Shown in pieces: positions 1 through 8,267 of a stretch of DNA of 56,090 nucleotides (within the stretch, counting starts at the first letter, position 1; each line of letters starts with the position of its first letter). Location of the stretch: assembly GCF_003143955.1 (NCBI RefSeq), contig NZ_QFVS01000018.1, positions 1-56,090 of the forward strand, read 5' to 3'. Made by a program: the position numbers and the translations under genes. This stretch comes from Kurthia zopfii (GTDB lineage: Bacteria > Bacillota > Bacilli > Bacillales_A > Planococcaceae). Below the pieces are notes generated by a model. The model was not told the DNA's origin. It saw only the letters and a list, made by a program, of their open reading frames with translations, and did not search any database.

Positions 1-59
1 AAAAAAGAAACATATGTTCTTATCTAAGCTAAAAGAAAAAGGCGATAAGACCTTTATAT

Positions 60-151
60 CAGTTTTCGAGTTACCAACGGTAACCCTCAAACTGAACGGT
101 ATTCATCCCCCACTTATAGAAGATGGGAGAATTCTACCGAACAGATGTTAA
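60..151 (+). other. Possible IS200/IS605-type right end / omega-RNA-like structured remnant
   Basis: An open frame enters from the left edge and stops at TAA 149-151 (49 codons visible). The DNA is strongly structured: GTTAC/GTAAC around 75-89, and a CGGTA...TACCG stem enclosing a CATC/GATG hairpin (about 98-139). The motif TTCATCCCCC followed by a partly complementary GATGGGAGAATTCT resembles, from memory, the subterminal hairpins of IS200/IS605 elements, where the end of tnpB overlaps the right end. No transposase motif is visible because the window begins here. It could equally be the 3' end of an unrelated gene. Confidence 0.3.
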
Positions 152-153
152 AC

Positions 154-224
154 AAAATTGCATTACGCTTAATCGTTAGCAACTAATCTCTAATCAAAAA
201 GAGTAATGCAATTTTATTTTTTTA
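154..224 (+). terminator. Rho-independent terminator with long loop
   Basis: AATTGCATTAC (near 157) pairs with GTAATGCAATT (near 203), followed by a T-rich run. The loop is about 35 nt. It closes whatever transcript enters from the left edge. From 225 to 375 I see no other feature. Confidence 0.6.
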
Positions 225-375
225 AAATCCTCCTCATTTCACACACAAAAAACCGTAACAAACCTACTTAAAACAACATTTCTCTCCTTTAATCACCTTT
301 CATAAATAATATCTTTTTGCTAATCATAACAAAAAAACGAGAAAGGAGTATCCTCCAATCTCAGTTAATTTATAT

Positions 376-690
376 TTATGAAACTGCTTTTAAACCACTC
401 ACACCGATAATAATGACAATTACGGCAATGATTCTTCCGATACTTTTCGATTCTCCGAAAAATAACATATTAATAACGACAGCAATCGCAGTACCGATTC
501 CAATCCATACAGCATAAGCGATACTTACTTGTAAGTAATTGAACGATGCATATAATAAAACGAATGCTCCACCAAAACCACCGAATAGGAGAAGTAAGTT
601 TTGAAGTTTTTTCTCCATGCTATATTTTTTCAGACCGATTACACCAACTGTTTCCAGCAATGCCGATCCCATAACTAAAAGCCAACCCAT
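376..690 (-). CDS. Small multidrug resistance (SMR) family transporter subunit
   Basis: 104 residues forming four hydrophobic segments, the usual SMR size (EmrE about 110). The N-terminal helix has the family's essential membrane glutamate in the segment ALLETVGVIGLK. SMR proteins are proton-coupled exporters of cationic drugs or guanidinium and act as dimers in the cytoplasmic membrane. The start codon shares one base with the stop of the upstream SMR gene (TAATG), so the two are translationally coupled and probably form a heterodimeric (paired) pump like YkkCD. The substrate cannot be read from the sequence. Regulation is probably by the TetR gene next door. Confidence 0.85.
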   Translation of the reverse strand: MGWLLVMGSALLETVGVIGLKKYSMEKKLQNLLLLFGGFGGAFVLLYASFNYLQVSIAYAVWIGIGTAIAVVINMLFFGESKSIGRIIAVIVIIIGVSGLKAVS

Positions 691-1028
691 TAAACTCGCT
701 CCTTTCTCTCAGCAATTGTATCTGCAATATTTAATAAAATAACTCCGACTACGATCACCGCGATGAAAATAATTTTCTCCGTCGTCAATGTACCATCAAA
801 TAAGTACACGTCCATTAAAGCTGTCCCTACTGTACCTGCCGCTGCGAAAATAGCGTAGACGGTTCCTGTTGGCAAGTTTTCACATGCCTTCGCTAAAAAC
901 CAGAAATCGACAATAATGATTGGTACAATAATTGCCCAATGCCACCATGTTGTCGCAACATTAAAACCATAAATCCAAACTAATTCAGAAATACTTGTTA
1001 ATACTACAAAGATCCAAGACTTATTCAT
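690..1028 (-). CDS. SMR family transporter subunit, partner of the adjacent SMR gene
   Basis: 112 residues from the ATG at 1028, chosen because GGAGG lies just upstream (an in-frame start further out would overlap the operator). There are four transmembrane segments, and the conserved glutamate is in SISELVWIYGF. This is the first gene of a two-gene operon and overlaps the next by one base. Paired SMR subunits often need each other for transport. The promoter region holds a palindrome identical in design to one in front of the TetR gene, so drug-inducible control is inferred. Exact substrate is unknown. Confidence 0.85.
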   Translation of the reverse strand: MNKSWIFVVLTSISELVWIYGFNVATTWWHWAIIVPIIIVDFWFLAKACENLPTGTVYAIFAAAGTVGTALMDVYLFDGTLTTEKIIFIAVIVVGVILLNIADTIAERKERV

Positions 1029-1046
1029 TGTCCTACCTCCAAAATA

Positions 1047-1065
1047 ATGAATGAACGTCATTCAT
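1047..1065. promoter_or_regulatory. TetR operator upstream of the SMR pair
   Basis: A perfect inverted repeat, ATGAATGA-ACG-TCATTCAT, sits 19 bp before the SMR start codon. A near-identical palindrome lies at 1694-1712 in front of the TetR gene. Confidence 0.75.
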
Positions 1066-1106
1066 TTTATACCGATAAAAAAATACTAATGAAGTATTAG
1101 CATTTT

Positions 1107-1679
1107 TTATATATTTTTACCCAATCCATTCATTATAAATGTATGTAGGTTATTCTTTACATGCTCCACCTGAATTGTCGGTGCGTAATCAAATAAATAG
1201 ATTTGTTCGGCTGTCGATTCAATTGACCCCATAATAATGCGGGCTACAATACCGCTGTCTAATTCCGAATTTATGCCGCCAGTCAATTTCGCTTCTTCAA
1301 TCACTTCGAAAATCCAATCGTATAAAGGTTGATAAATTTTCTCCCATTGCTTCACTTCTTCAGTCTGCGTCAGCCCAGAGTAAACCAATTTCGTTAATTC
1401 CTGATACGCACTCGTATTGGCAAAAATCGTATCAATACACTTCTGCATCTTCATCGTAATCGATTCGCTACGATCAATTTGGCTTAATTTCTCATGTATA
1501 ATTGTCACCATTTGCTCAGCAATTGCTGGCATAACAGCTAATTTCGTCGGGAAATATAAGTAAAAAGTGCCCTGTGCAATACCCGCGTGTTTGACGATAT
1601 GGGAAATCGTTGTTTTCTCGATTCCATTCTCTAAACATAATTGAATCGTTGCATCAATAATTCGTTGTCTTTTATCCAT
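1107..1679 (-). CDS. TetR/AcrR family transcriptional repressor
   Basis: 190 residues. The N-terminal helix-turn-helix (about residues 4-50) has the TetR pattern IIDATIQLCLENGIEKTTI followed by IAQGTFYLYFPTKLAV. The remaining residues form the helical ligand-binding and dimer domain. It lies directly upstream of the SMR pair, on the same strand, and both promoters carry matching palindromes (1047-1065 and 1694-1712). The likely role is a local, ligand-released repressor of the pump and of itself. The ligand is unknown. Confidence 0.9.
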   Translation of the reverse strand: MDKRQRIIDATIQLCLENGIEKTTISHIVKHAGIAQGTFYLYFPTKLAVMPAIAEQMVTIIHEKLSQIDRSESITMKMQKCIDTIFANTSAYQELTKLVYSGLTQTEEVKQWEKIYQPLYDWIFEVIEEAKLTGGINSELDSGIVARIIMGSIESTAEQIYLFDYAPTIQVEHVKNNLHTFIMNGLGKNI

Positions 1680-1693
1680 CGTATCCCCCTAAA

Positions 1694-1712
1694 ATGAATG
1701 ACGTTCAGTCAT
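1694..1712. promoter_or_regulatory. TetR operator upstream of the regulator gene
   Basis: ATGAATGA-CGT-TCAGTCAT: same arms and 3-bp spacer as 1047-1065 with one mismatch. It lies 15 bp before the TetR start codon, which fits autorepression. Confidence 0.7.
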
Positions 1713-1812
1713 ATTATATACAGTAGAGAAACGGAAATCAACCGAGTCGAACTTTCCGCACTTCTGAAATATATGTTAGAATGACAGAAATTCATTCGAA
1801 CGGAGGTTCATC

Positions 1813-2871
1813 ATGTCCTTTTTACAATTACAAGCGATTGAAAAATCGTTTGAACAATCAGCACCCGTCTTACAAAACATTCATCTCCAAATCGAAGAAG
1901 GTGAGTTTTTCGTCTTAGTTGGCCCTTCTGGATCAGGAAAAAGTACTTTACTAAAATTAATTGCAGGTCTTGAAACTTGTGATCAAGGGCAAATCATTTT
2001 AAATAACGAAGCCATTGAAAAACAATCGCCGAGAGAAAGAAATCTTTCGATGGTTTTTCAAAATTACGCACTTTATCCTCATTTAACCGTTGCACAAAAT
2101 ATTTTATTCGGCTTAAAACGTAAAGGAATTGATGCGAAGGAACAACAAATTCGTTTGAATCATAGCGTAGATTTATTAGGACTTACACCTTATTTAACAC
2201 GGAAACCAAAAGCTCTTTCTGGTGGGCAAAGACAGCGTGTAGCACTTGCCCGAGCAATTGTTAGCCAAGCGCCTCTTTGCTTAATGGACGAACCATTATC
2301 TAATCTAGACGCAAAATTACGTGCGCAAATGCGTTTAGAAATTAAGCAATTGCAAAAATCACTCGGCTTAACAACGATTTACGTCACGCATGATCAAACG
2401 GAAGCGATGACGATGGGCGATCGCATCATGGTTTTACATAATGGTGAAATCCAACAGGTCGGCACGCCACTTAGTTTATATAATGAACCTGCAAATCTAT
2501 TTGTTGCGCAGTTTATTGGCTCGCCTTCGATCAATACAGCAGATGCGATTCTGAATGGCCATACATTAACAATTGAACAAAGATATACGATGGAACTTGC
2601 ACCAGAAATTGCTCAAAACTTACCGCAGCAAACACCATTCATCATTGGTGTACGACCAGAAACACTTACTTTCGGTGATACTTTTGATTTAGAAGTAACT
2701 GCTCAAGAACAACTCGGACATGAAACACAAGTAAAACTCCAATTCGCCGAGAAAAATTGGACGGTTGCTTTACAAGGTCAGCATCCATTTAAAAAAGGCG
2801 ACCGTATTCAGCTGGCCGCCAATGCATTACTATTTTTTGATGCACATACAAAACAAAGAATGAAAGCATAG
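1813..2871 (+). CDS. ABC transporter ATP-binding protein, MalK/UgpC (MsmX) type
   Basis: 352 residues. Walker A GPSGSGKST near residue 37, Q-loop, signature LSGGQRQRVALARA near 136, Walker B LCLMDEPLSNLD, and the H-loop YVTHDQTEA. A C-terminal TOBE-type regulatory domain (about 240-352) gives the family's usual length. The RBS CGGAGG precedes the ATG. There is no permease or binding protein next to it, so it is an orphan ATPase like MsmX, which serves several importers. Because the nearby modAB operon lacks an ATPase gene, this protein is a candidate partner for molybdate import; that is inference. Confidence 0.88.
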   Translation: MSFLQLQAIEKSFEQSAPVLQNIHLQIEEGEFFVLVGPSGSGKSTLLKLIAGLETCDQGQIILNNEAIEKQSPRERNLSMVFQNYALYPHLTVAQNILFGLKRKGIDAKEQQIRLNHSVDLLGLTPYLTRKPKALSGGQRQRVALARAIVSQAPLCLMDEPLSNLDAKLRAQMRLEIKQLQKSLGLTTIYVTHDQTEAMTMGDRIMVLHNGEIQQVGTPLSLYNEPANLFVAQFIGSPSINTADAILNGHTLTIEQRYTMELAPEIAQNLPQQTPFIIGVRPETLTFGDTFDLEVTAQEQLGHETQVKLQFAEKNWTVALQGQHPFKKGDRIQLAANALLFFDAHTKQRMKA

Positions 2872-2892
2872 CGACCTGCTATGCTTTTTCTT
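2863..2892 (+). terminator. Terminator of the ABC ATPase gene
   Basis: AAAGCATAG pairs with CTATGCTTT across a 7-nt loop, followed by a T-rich run. It overlaps the gene's last codons and the end of the convergent small gene. Confidence 0.75.
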
Positions 2893-3076
2893 TGTCTTTC
2901 AACTTTACAATGCAAATGAGTAAAAATAGAATGACATACACCATCAAGTAAACAAACCAATAAATCCTCCCCCAATTGATGAAGAAAAGAAGGATGCATA
3001 TAGGGATTGCATTGAGTAGCGCAAGAATCGCTGACTCGAATAAATTGCTCAAAAGTAAATTAAACTTCTTTTTCAT
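2879..3076 (-). CDS. Small two-helix membrane protein, unknown function
   Basis: 65 residues starting at the ATG 3076, which has AGGTGGTGA at good spacing; the longer frame to 3088 lacks this. A basic N-terminus (MKKKFNLLL) is followed by two hydrophobic segments (about 12-32 and 36-58) and a charged tail KLKDKEKA. I do not recognise a family. It is convergent with the ABC ATPase gene and overlaps its terminator. It may be real but minor. Confidence 0.5.
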   Translation of the reverse strand: MKKKFNLLLSNLFESAILALLNAIPICILLFFINWGRIYWFVYLMVYVILFLLICIVKLKDKEKA

Positions 3077-3141
3077 ACGATTCACCACCTAACATTTACC
3101 ATAACATAAAAAAGACTGAGAAAAAATTCTCAGCCCATTAC

Positions 3142-4071
3142 TTATAAACTTTCATAAATTACTTTACCCATATTTTGAATCGAGTATCCACCTAATGCGG
3201 CAACCTCATCTTGGAATTCCGAAGATTGTAAGATGGATTTCACCGTTTCCACTAGCTGCTCATTTTCAGGTGATTTGAATAAGACAATATCATAACTCTC
3301 TTCTACGAGCGGAATGAAATCAACATTGACAAGTTTGGCGATTTTTTCGATGCCTACCGCTAACTGCGCATGACCTTGAGCAACTGCCGAAGCTACGTCT
3401 AAATGGCTTTTCTCCTCATCATCGTATCCTAAAATTGTCGCACGCGGAATTTCATGAACACGTAATTTCTCGTCTAATAATGTACGCGCGCCTGAACCTT
3501 TCTCACGATTAATGATGCGTAAATCCGGTTTCGTAATATCTTCAAATGATTGAATGCCAAGCGGATTACCTTTTTCAACATAGAATCCTGCCATTCGTGT
3601 AAGCAAATGAATTTGAATATACGGATGACTGACGAAAATCTTTTTCAAATAAGAGGTATTGTATTCACCTGTATCACCATCATACATATGCATACTCGCA
3701 ATATCACAATCGCCATTATACATCGCAAGAACCCCATTATAACTACCTTCATGTGAACGTAAAATCTTCACTTTTTGGTCTTTCTCAATATACTTTCCTA
3801 GTAAATCGAGTACGAGATCCTGTCCACTAATGATCACTTTTTTCTTCTCTGAATCATGCTGAACTTGTTTCGGCGTTGCGACTTCTTTTACCGAACTACC
3901 TGTTTTGCTTTTTTGAATATATTTTTGTAAATCTTCTTGATCGACACGCATTTGGCGTCCCACTCGGTAGACTGGGAGCTCTTCTTTTTTCACTAAATCA
4001 TATATAGTAAGTTTCGAAACTTTTAACAGCTGCGCAACTTCTTCAATCGTATAGGAATAGTCTTGTGGCAT
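3142..4071 (-). CDS. Molybdate-responsive regulator: excisionase-type HTH fused to periplasmic-binding-like domain (YvgK type)
   Basis: 309 residues. Residues 6-52 form a MerR/excisionase-like winged helix (YTIEEVAQLLKVSKLTIYDLV, then VGRQMRVDQEDLQKYI). Residues about 80-300 resemble a type II periplasmic binding protein used as an effector sensor, as in B. subtilis YvgK, with GSGARTLLDEKLR near the ligand region. It is divergent from modA-modB, and the 160-bp gap holds repeated GTTATAAC boxes that are likely its operators. Such regulators sense molybdate or molybdenum cofactor status; the ligand here is inferred from context. Confidence 0.8.
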   Translation of the reverse strand: MPQDYSYTIEEVAQLLKVSKLTIYDLVKKEELPVYRVGRQMRVDQEDLQKYIQKSKTGSSVKEVATPKQVQHDSEKKKVIISGQDLVLDLLGKYIEKDQKVKILRSHEGSYNGVLAMYNGDCDIASMHMYDGDTGEYNTSYLKKIFVSHPYIQIHLLTRMAGFYVEKGNPLGIQSFEDITKPDLRIINREKGSGARTLLDEKLRVHEIPRATILGYDDEEKSHLDVASAVAQGHAQLAVGIEKIAKLVNVDFIPLVEESYDIVLFKSPENEQLVETVKSILQSSEFQDEVAALGGYSIQNMGKVIYESL

Positions 4072-4168
4072 GTAAATTCTCCTTCCACGCTTCTCTTTCT
4101 AATAGTAACGTATTTGTGAATATTTTGGCAGAAAGAAATATTATTTTATATTTACCCTTCCATTTTGA

Positions 4169-4206
4169 GTTATAACTAATTATAATTGGTTATGTCTTGT
4201 TATAAC
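4169..4206. promoter_or_regulatory. Paired GTTATAAC boxes in the modA promoter region
   Basis: Two identical 8-bp palindromes GTTATAAC (4169-4176 and 4199-4206) are spaced exactly 30 bp, about three helical turns. A related TATAATTGGTTATG lies between them. They sit just upstream of the modA RBS and are likely binding sites of the divergent regulator. Confidence 0.5.
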
Positions 4207-4232
4207 GAGCTATAAAAAGGAGTTCAATTTCT

Positions 4233-5024
4233 ATGAAAAAGCTTTATAGTTTATTTGCAACAGTTTTATTATTAATGGCCATTCTTACAGGTTGTTCAAG
4301 TACGGATACTTCGAAGGAATCTTCATCAAAACAGACGACGGAATTAACTGTTTCTGCCGCTGCTAGTTTGCAGGATGCCTTAGTGGAACTTCAAAAGACT
4401 TACGAGAAGGAACACACAGATGTTAAACTACAATTCAACTTTGGTGGTTCAGGTGCTTTACAACAACAGATTTCACAAGGTGCACCAGTCGATTTATTTT
4501 TCTCAGCTGCAGAAGATAAATTCGACGCTTTAGTAGATAGCAAAGTCATTGCAAAAGAAAACGGTGTTGATCTTTTATCAAACGAATTAGTATTAGTCGT
4601 GCCAAAGAACAACGAGAAAAAAATAAATTCATTTAACAATTTAAATAAAGCTTCAAAAATTGCGCTTGGTACACCTGAAGCAGTACCAGCTGGTCAATAC
4701 GGTCTTGAAACATTAAAAGCGATGAAATTATGGAACAAACTAGAATCAAAAGTTGTTTATGCAAAAGATGTTCGTCAAGTGTTAACTTATGCAGAAACAG
4801 GGAATGTAGATGCTGGGATTGTTTATAAAACAGACGCTTTAACTTCTGACAAAACGAAAATTGTCGCTACAGCGAAAAATGATACACACACACCAATCAT
4901 CTACCCTGTAGGCGTAATTAAAGAAAGTAAACATTTTAAAGAAGCAGAAGCTTTCTACGACTTCCTTCAAACAGATGCGTCAATGAAAGTATTCGAAAAA
5001 TATGGTTTTAAAGGAGCGAAGTAA
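4233..5024 (+). CDS. modA: Molybdate ABC transporter substrate-binding lipoprotein
   Basis: 263 residues. A lipoprotein signal (MKKLYSLF..., lipobox LTGC near residue 21) anchors it outside the membrane. The mature part has the ModA pattern: LTVSAAASLQDAL, FNFGGSGALQQQI, GAPVDLFFSAAED, and TYAETGNVDAGIVYKTDA. It binds molybdate or tungstate and delivers it to ModB. The RBS AAAAGGAG precedes the ATG. It is followed after three bases by modB. Control by the divergent regulator through GTTATAAC boxes is inferred. Confidence 0.93.
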   Translation: MKKLYSLFATVLLLMAILTGCSSTDTSKESSSKQTTELTVSAAASLQDALVELQKTYEKEHTDVKLQFNFGGSGALQQQISQGAPVDLFFSAAEDKFDALVDSKVIAKENGVDLLSNELVLVVPKNNEKKINSFNNLNKASKIALGTPEAVPAGQYGLETLKAMKLWNKLESKVVYAKDVRQVLTYAETGNVDAGIVYKTDALTSDKTKIVATAKNDTHTPIIYPVGVIKESKHFKEAEAFYDFLQTDASMKVFEKYGFKGAK

Positions 5025-5027
5025 GTA

Positions 5028-5684
5028 ATGAGTACCGAATTTTGGACTCCTCTCAAGCTGTCGGTTCAAATTGCATGTATAGCAGGCATCATCGTTATGA
5101 TTGTTGGCATATTATTAGGCAAATGGATGGCAAAAAAACAGTTTCGAGGGAAGCTATTTTTCGAAACGGTACTCCTTCTACCGCTCGTGTTACCGCCTAC
5201 TGTCGTAGGTTTTCTACTCATTATTATTTTTGGAAAGAACAGTTTTGCTGGTGAAGCAATCGTCTGGTTATTCAACGCACCTGTCATGTTTACATGGTGG
5301 GCGGCAGTAATCGCCTCGATTGTTGTAGCCTTTCCGCTAATGTATCAATCTACGAAAACGGGGTTCGAAGGTGTTGATGAGGATATCGAAAACGCTGCGC
5401 GAGTCGACGGCGCGAAAGAGTGGCAGGTCTTTTTCTTCATCTCCATTCCCCTAGCATCAAAAGCCATTATATCTGGCGGGATTTTGAGTTTCACACGCGC
5501 ACTTGGTGAATTCGGTGCAACTTTAATGTTTGCTGGGAATATCCCAGGCAAAACTCAAACTGCTCCCCTCGCAATTTATATGGCGATTGATTCGGGAAAT
5601 ATGTCATTAGCATGGGCATTGGTTATTAGTATGATTATCATTTCCTTCCTTATGCTTTTATGCGTCCACCTAATAAGAGCGTAA
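5028..5684 (+). CDS. modB: Molybdate ABC transporter permease
   Basis: 218 residues, five to six hydrophobic segments, typical ModB length. The cytoplasmic EAA loop is visible as ENAARVDGAKEWQVFFFISIP (about 120-140), which docks the ATPase. It pairs with ModA to import molybdate for the cofactor genes that follow. No modC follows; a terminator begins 18 bp after the stop. B. subtilis yvgLM likewise lacks a linked ATPase. An unlinked ATPase must supply energy; the MalK-type protein at 1813-2871 is one candidate. Confidence 0.92.
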   Translation: MSTEFWTPLKLSVQIACIAGIIVMIVGILLGKWMAKKQFRGKLFFETVLLLPLVLPPTVVGFLLIIIFGKNSFAGEAIVWLFNAPVMFTWWAAVIASIVVAFPLMYQSTKTGFEGVDEDIENAARVDGAKEWQVFFFISIPLASKAIISGGILSFTRALGEFGATLMFAGNIPGKTQTAPLAIYMAIDSGNMSLAWALVISMIIISFLMLLCVHLIRA

Positions 5685-5701
5685 AAAAAATACTTTTTAT
5701 T

Positions 5702-5738
5702 CGAGCTGATTCATTCCTGTCAATCAGCTCGTTTTTTC
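5702..5738 (+). terminator. Terminator of modAB
   Basis: CGAGCTGATT pairs with AATCAGCTCG across an 8-nt loop and is followed by TTTTTT. Confidence 0.85.
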
Positions 5739-5776
5739 ATACAAAAAAACTGCCCCTTTTCAAAGGAGCAGTTCTT

Positions 5777-6010
5777 TTAACCTCCACTAATTGGTGGAAT
5801 GAACGCGATTGTATCGCTATCTTTTACAATTGTTTGATCAACCGCAAATTCTTCATTAATCGCGGCCATCACTTGTTTTAGTGATAGTAATGGATATTCA
5901 TTTTCTAACCAATCTTTAATTTCAGCAACTGTTTTACCCGCAAGCGGTGCTGCTAAATTACTTTGGCCCATCGTCTCTTGTAGATGTGCAAAAAATAAAA
6001 TCTCAATCAT
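5777..6010 (-). CDS. moaD: Molybdopterin synthase sulfur carrier subunit
   Basis: 77 residues with a ubiquitin-like fold pattern and the essential C-terminal PPISGG. The terminal glycine is adenylated by MoeB and converted to a thiocarboxylate that donates sulfur to cyclic pyranopterin monophosphate within molybdopterin synthase. The start overlaps the end of moaE by eight bases, so the two subunits are translationally coupled. It is the last gene of the minus-strand cofactor operon. Confidence 0.93.
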   Translation of the reverse strand: MIEILFFAHLQETMGQSNLAAPLAGKTVAEIKDWLENEYPLLSLKQVMAAINEEFAVDQTIVKDSDTIAFIPPISGG

Positions 6011-6482
6011 TTTGCGACTCCTCCTCTAACTCAGGATGCCCTTTCGGATAAGGTACATTTTCTAATTGATCGCCAATCCAAGCCGTCCCATCTTCCCAAT
6101 GTTCTTTTTTCCAAATCGGAACAATTTGTTTAATACGTTCAATGGCAAATTCATTTGCTTCATATGCCACTTTTCGATGTGGTGAAGATACAGCAATGAC
6201 TACGGCAATATCAGAAATTTGTAAATGACCAACACGATGTGTAATCGCCACTTTTACTTCCGGCCATTTTTCTAACATTTCACGCTCGATTTGTTCAAGC
6301 ATTTTCACTGCCATCGGTGGATACGCCTCATACTGCAATGACAATGTTTTCTTGCCTTTCGTCATCTCACGAACCGTACCGATGAAAAGTGTTACTGCTC
6401 CTGCATTTCGACTCATTACTTTTTGGCGAATCGATTCGACATCAATTGCCTGCTCTATAATTTCAAACTTCTTCGTTTGCAT
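6003..6482 (-). CDS. moaE: Molybdopterin synthase catalytic subunit
   Basis: 159 residues. The MoaE signature region NAGAVTLFIGTVREMTKGK (about 26-44), the HRVGHLQISDIAVVIAVSSPHR segment and the IWKKEHWEDG motif with catalytic lysines are all present. It forms a heterotetramer with MoaD and inserts two sulfurs to make molybdopterin. It overlaps mobB upstream by 20 bases and moaD downstream by eight. No anomalies. Confidence 0.94.
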   Translation of the reverse strand: MQTKKFEIIEQAIDVESIRQKVMSRNAGAVTLFIGTVREMTKGKKTLSLQYEAYPPMAVKMLEQIEREMLEKWPEVKVAITHRVGHLQISDIAVVIAVSSPHRKVAYEANEFAIERIKQIVPIWKKEHWEDGTAWIGDQLENVPYPKGHPELEEESQND

Positions 6483-7002
6483 TTTGAACCCTCATTTCCT
6501 TACATAAAAAAGGTATATATTGTTGGCGATCATCAATCGGGAATGCCGGATAATAGTCTGGAATCTTCCCTGTATAAGTTGGCCAATAGAGGACACACAC
6601 GATATTCGAAAGTTGCTCCACAAGCTCATAATCTTCCGCCATTTGTAAAATAACGATTTTCGGATAATGCTCTTTTTTATACCCCTCTATAAAAATCATA
6701 TCAATTTCAAAGTGATCATACAAAGAAATGATTTGCTCTAAAGTCCATTCCTTCTTCTGTACATTTAATCGTAAAGTTCCGTCACCTTCAACCGCTGTAA
6801 CGGTAGCGCCTGCTCGCTCATGCCTCGCACTATCTTTCGTACTTTCAAAATCAGGTTTGCCACCATGACCATGATGTTTGATGGAAGCTACTTTCATGCC
6901 AAACTCAACAGATTGCTTAATTAATTGCTCCATTAAAGTCGTTTTACCACTGTTTTGATAGCCGACTACTTGGAGTATTTTTTGATATTGTCCCATGGCC
7001 AC
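6463..7002 (-). CDS. mobB: Molybdopterin-guanine dinucleotide biosynthesis protein B (GTPase)
   Basis: 179 residues. The P-loop GYQNSGKTTLMEQL begins near residue 14, followed by ASIKHHGHGG and FIEGYKKEHYPKIVI, which are MobB signatures. It binds GTP and is thought to assist MobA in attaching GMP to molybdopterin. The frame starts at 7002, inside the end of moeA; an ATG two codons later (6996) is equally possible. It overlaps both neighbours, as in a tight operon. Confidence 0.93.
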   Translation of the reverse strand: MAMGQYQKILQVVGYQNSGKTTLMEQLIKQSVEFGMKVASIKHHGHGGKPDFESTKDSARHERAGATVTAVEGDGTLRLNVQKKEWTLEQIISLYDHFEIDMIFIEGYKKEHYPKIVILQMAEDYELVEQLSNIVCVLYWPTYTGKIPDYYPAFPIDDRQQYIPFLCKEMRVQNANEEV

Positions 7003-8255
7003 TCACTTCCCTGTAAATCATCAAGTAGTAGCACATCGACGAACATATTTTTTTCATAACCTCGTGAACCACCAGGTAAAACGATGAATGCATCCGCAGT
7101 TGCAAGCGAAGAAACAGCACTCGATTTATTGAAACCAGATGGTGTTGCGATTAGTTGACCTTGATCATAATGAACCGCGGCACGAATAAAGCGCGTAAAT
7201 GGATTCGCTTTTGTGAAATCTTCACCTAAAACTGCTTTTTCACGACGTAAATGTGGTTGATTACTACCAAATGCTTTGCGAATAATCGGACGTGTAAATA
7301 ATTCAAATCCGACATAGCAAGCAGATGGATTTCCTGATAACCCGTATAATAATTTGCCATCCAATGCTGCGACAGTCGTCACGCTTCCTGGTCTCATCGC
7401 CACTTTATTGAATAATACTTCCGCACCGATTGCTTTATAAATCGCTGGTAAATAGTCATAATCACCAACGGATACGCCACCAGTTGTAATCAGTAGATCG
7501 ACTTCCGCTAACGCTTTTTTCACTTCTTCAATACATACGTCTAAATCATCGCTAAATTTACCGAAGTATTTAAATGATGCACCCGCCCTTTCGATTTGAG
7601 CCATCGACATATATGCATTACTATTTCGAATCTTACCTGGCGCAAGTGCTTCATCAGGTTCTAATAATTCACTTCCTGTTGCGATTACCCCAATGATTGG
7701 CTTGCGGTACACAGGCACTTTCGCATAACCAAATGTTGCAAGTAACGCGACAACTCCCGGATTAATATACTGTCCTTTTTCAATTAGCACTTCACCAATT
7801 TTGACATCTTCACCTTGATAAGAAATATTCGTGCCTGCTTCATATGCACGATTGATCGACATAAATGTTTCGCCATTTTGTACTTCATTCTTCGTCAATT
7901 CCAACATTACGACCGCGTCACATCCTGCTGGAATCGGCGCTCCTGTCATAATTCGTACTGCTTGAAAAGCTTGAACTTCCGCTTCATAAACAAAGCCCGC
8001 ACCAATTTCTCCAACTACTTTGAATTGAACTGGATTTTCCTTCGTCGCTAATTCACTATCGACCGAGCGAATTGCAAAACCGTCATAAGGTGAACGATCA
8101 AAAGAAGGTACATCTTGATCGGCTGCGATATCTTCAGCTAAAAATCTCGCGTTTGAATCCGTCAATGAGACCCATTCCACTTTTTCCTCATACGCAAATT
8201 CCATTACTTTCTTTACCGCTTCGGACACCGCTATTGGATTTCTTCTCTCTAACAT
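6966..8255 (-). CDS. moeA: Molybdopterin molybdenumtransferase
   Basis: 429 residues from the ATG at 8255, chosen because GGGAG lies eight bases before it; a GTG three codons earlier has no room for an RBS. MoeA signatures: SPYDGFAIRS near residue 57, GAPIPAGCDAVVM, the MPT-binding domain TTGGVSVGDYDYLPAI, and LSGNPSACYVGFEL. It inserts molybdate into adenylated molybdopterin. It sits between moeB (12 bases upstream) and mobB (overlapping). Confidence 0.95.
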   Translation of the reverse strand: MLERRNPIAVSEAVKKVMEFAYEEKVEWVSLTDSNARFLAEDIAADQDVPSFDRSPYDGFAIRSVDSELATKENPVQFKVVGEIGAGFVYEAEVQAFQAVRIMTGAPIPAGCDAVVMLELTKNEVQNGETFMSINRAYEAGTNISYQGEDVKIGEVLIEKGQYINPGVVALLATFGYAKVPVYRKPIIGVIATGSELLEPDEALAPGKIRNSNAYMSMAQIERAGASFKYFGKFSDDLDVCIEEVKKALAEVDLLITTGGVSVGDYDYLPAIYKAIGAEVLFNKVAMRPGSVTTVAALDGKLLYGLSGNPSACYVGFELFTRPIIRKAFGSNQPHLRREKAVLGEDFTKANPFTRFIRAAVHYDQGQLIATPSGFNKSSAVSSLATADAFIVLPGGSRGYEKNMFVDVLLLDDLQGSEWPWDNIKKYSK

Positions 8256-8267
8256 ACTCAACACTCC

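Noticed and set aside
1029-1106. Guanidine (ykkC) riboswitch before the SMR pair
   Set aside because: The leader is too short and has no matching motifs; a TetR operator is found instead.
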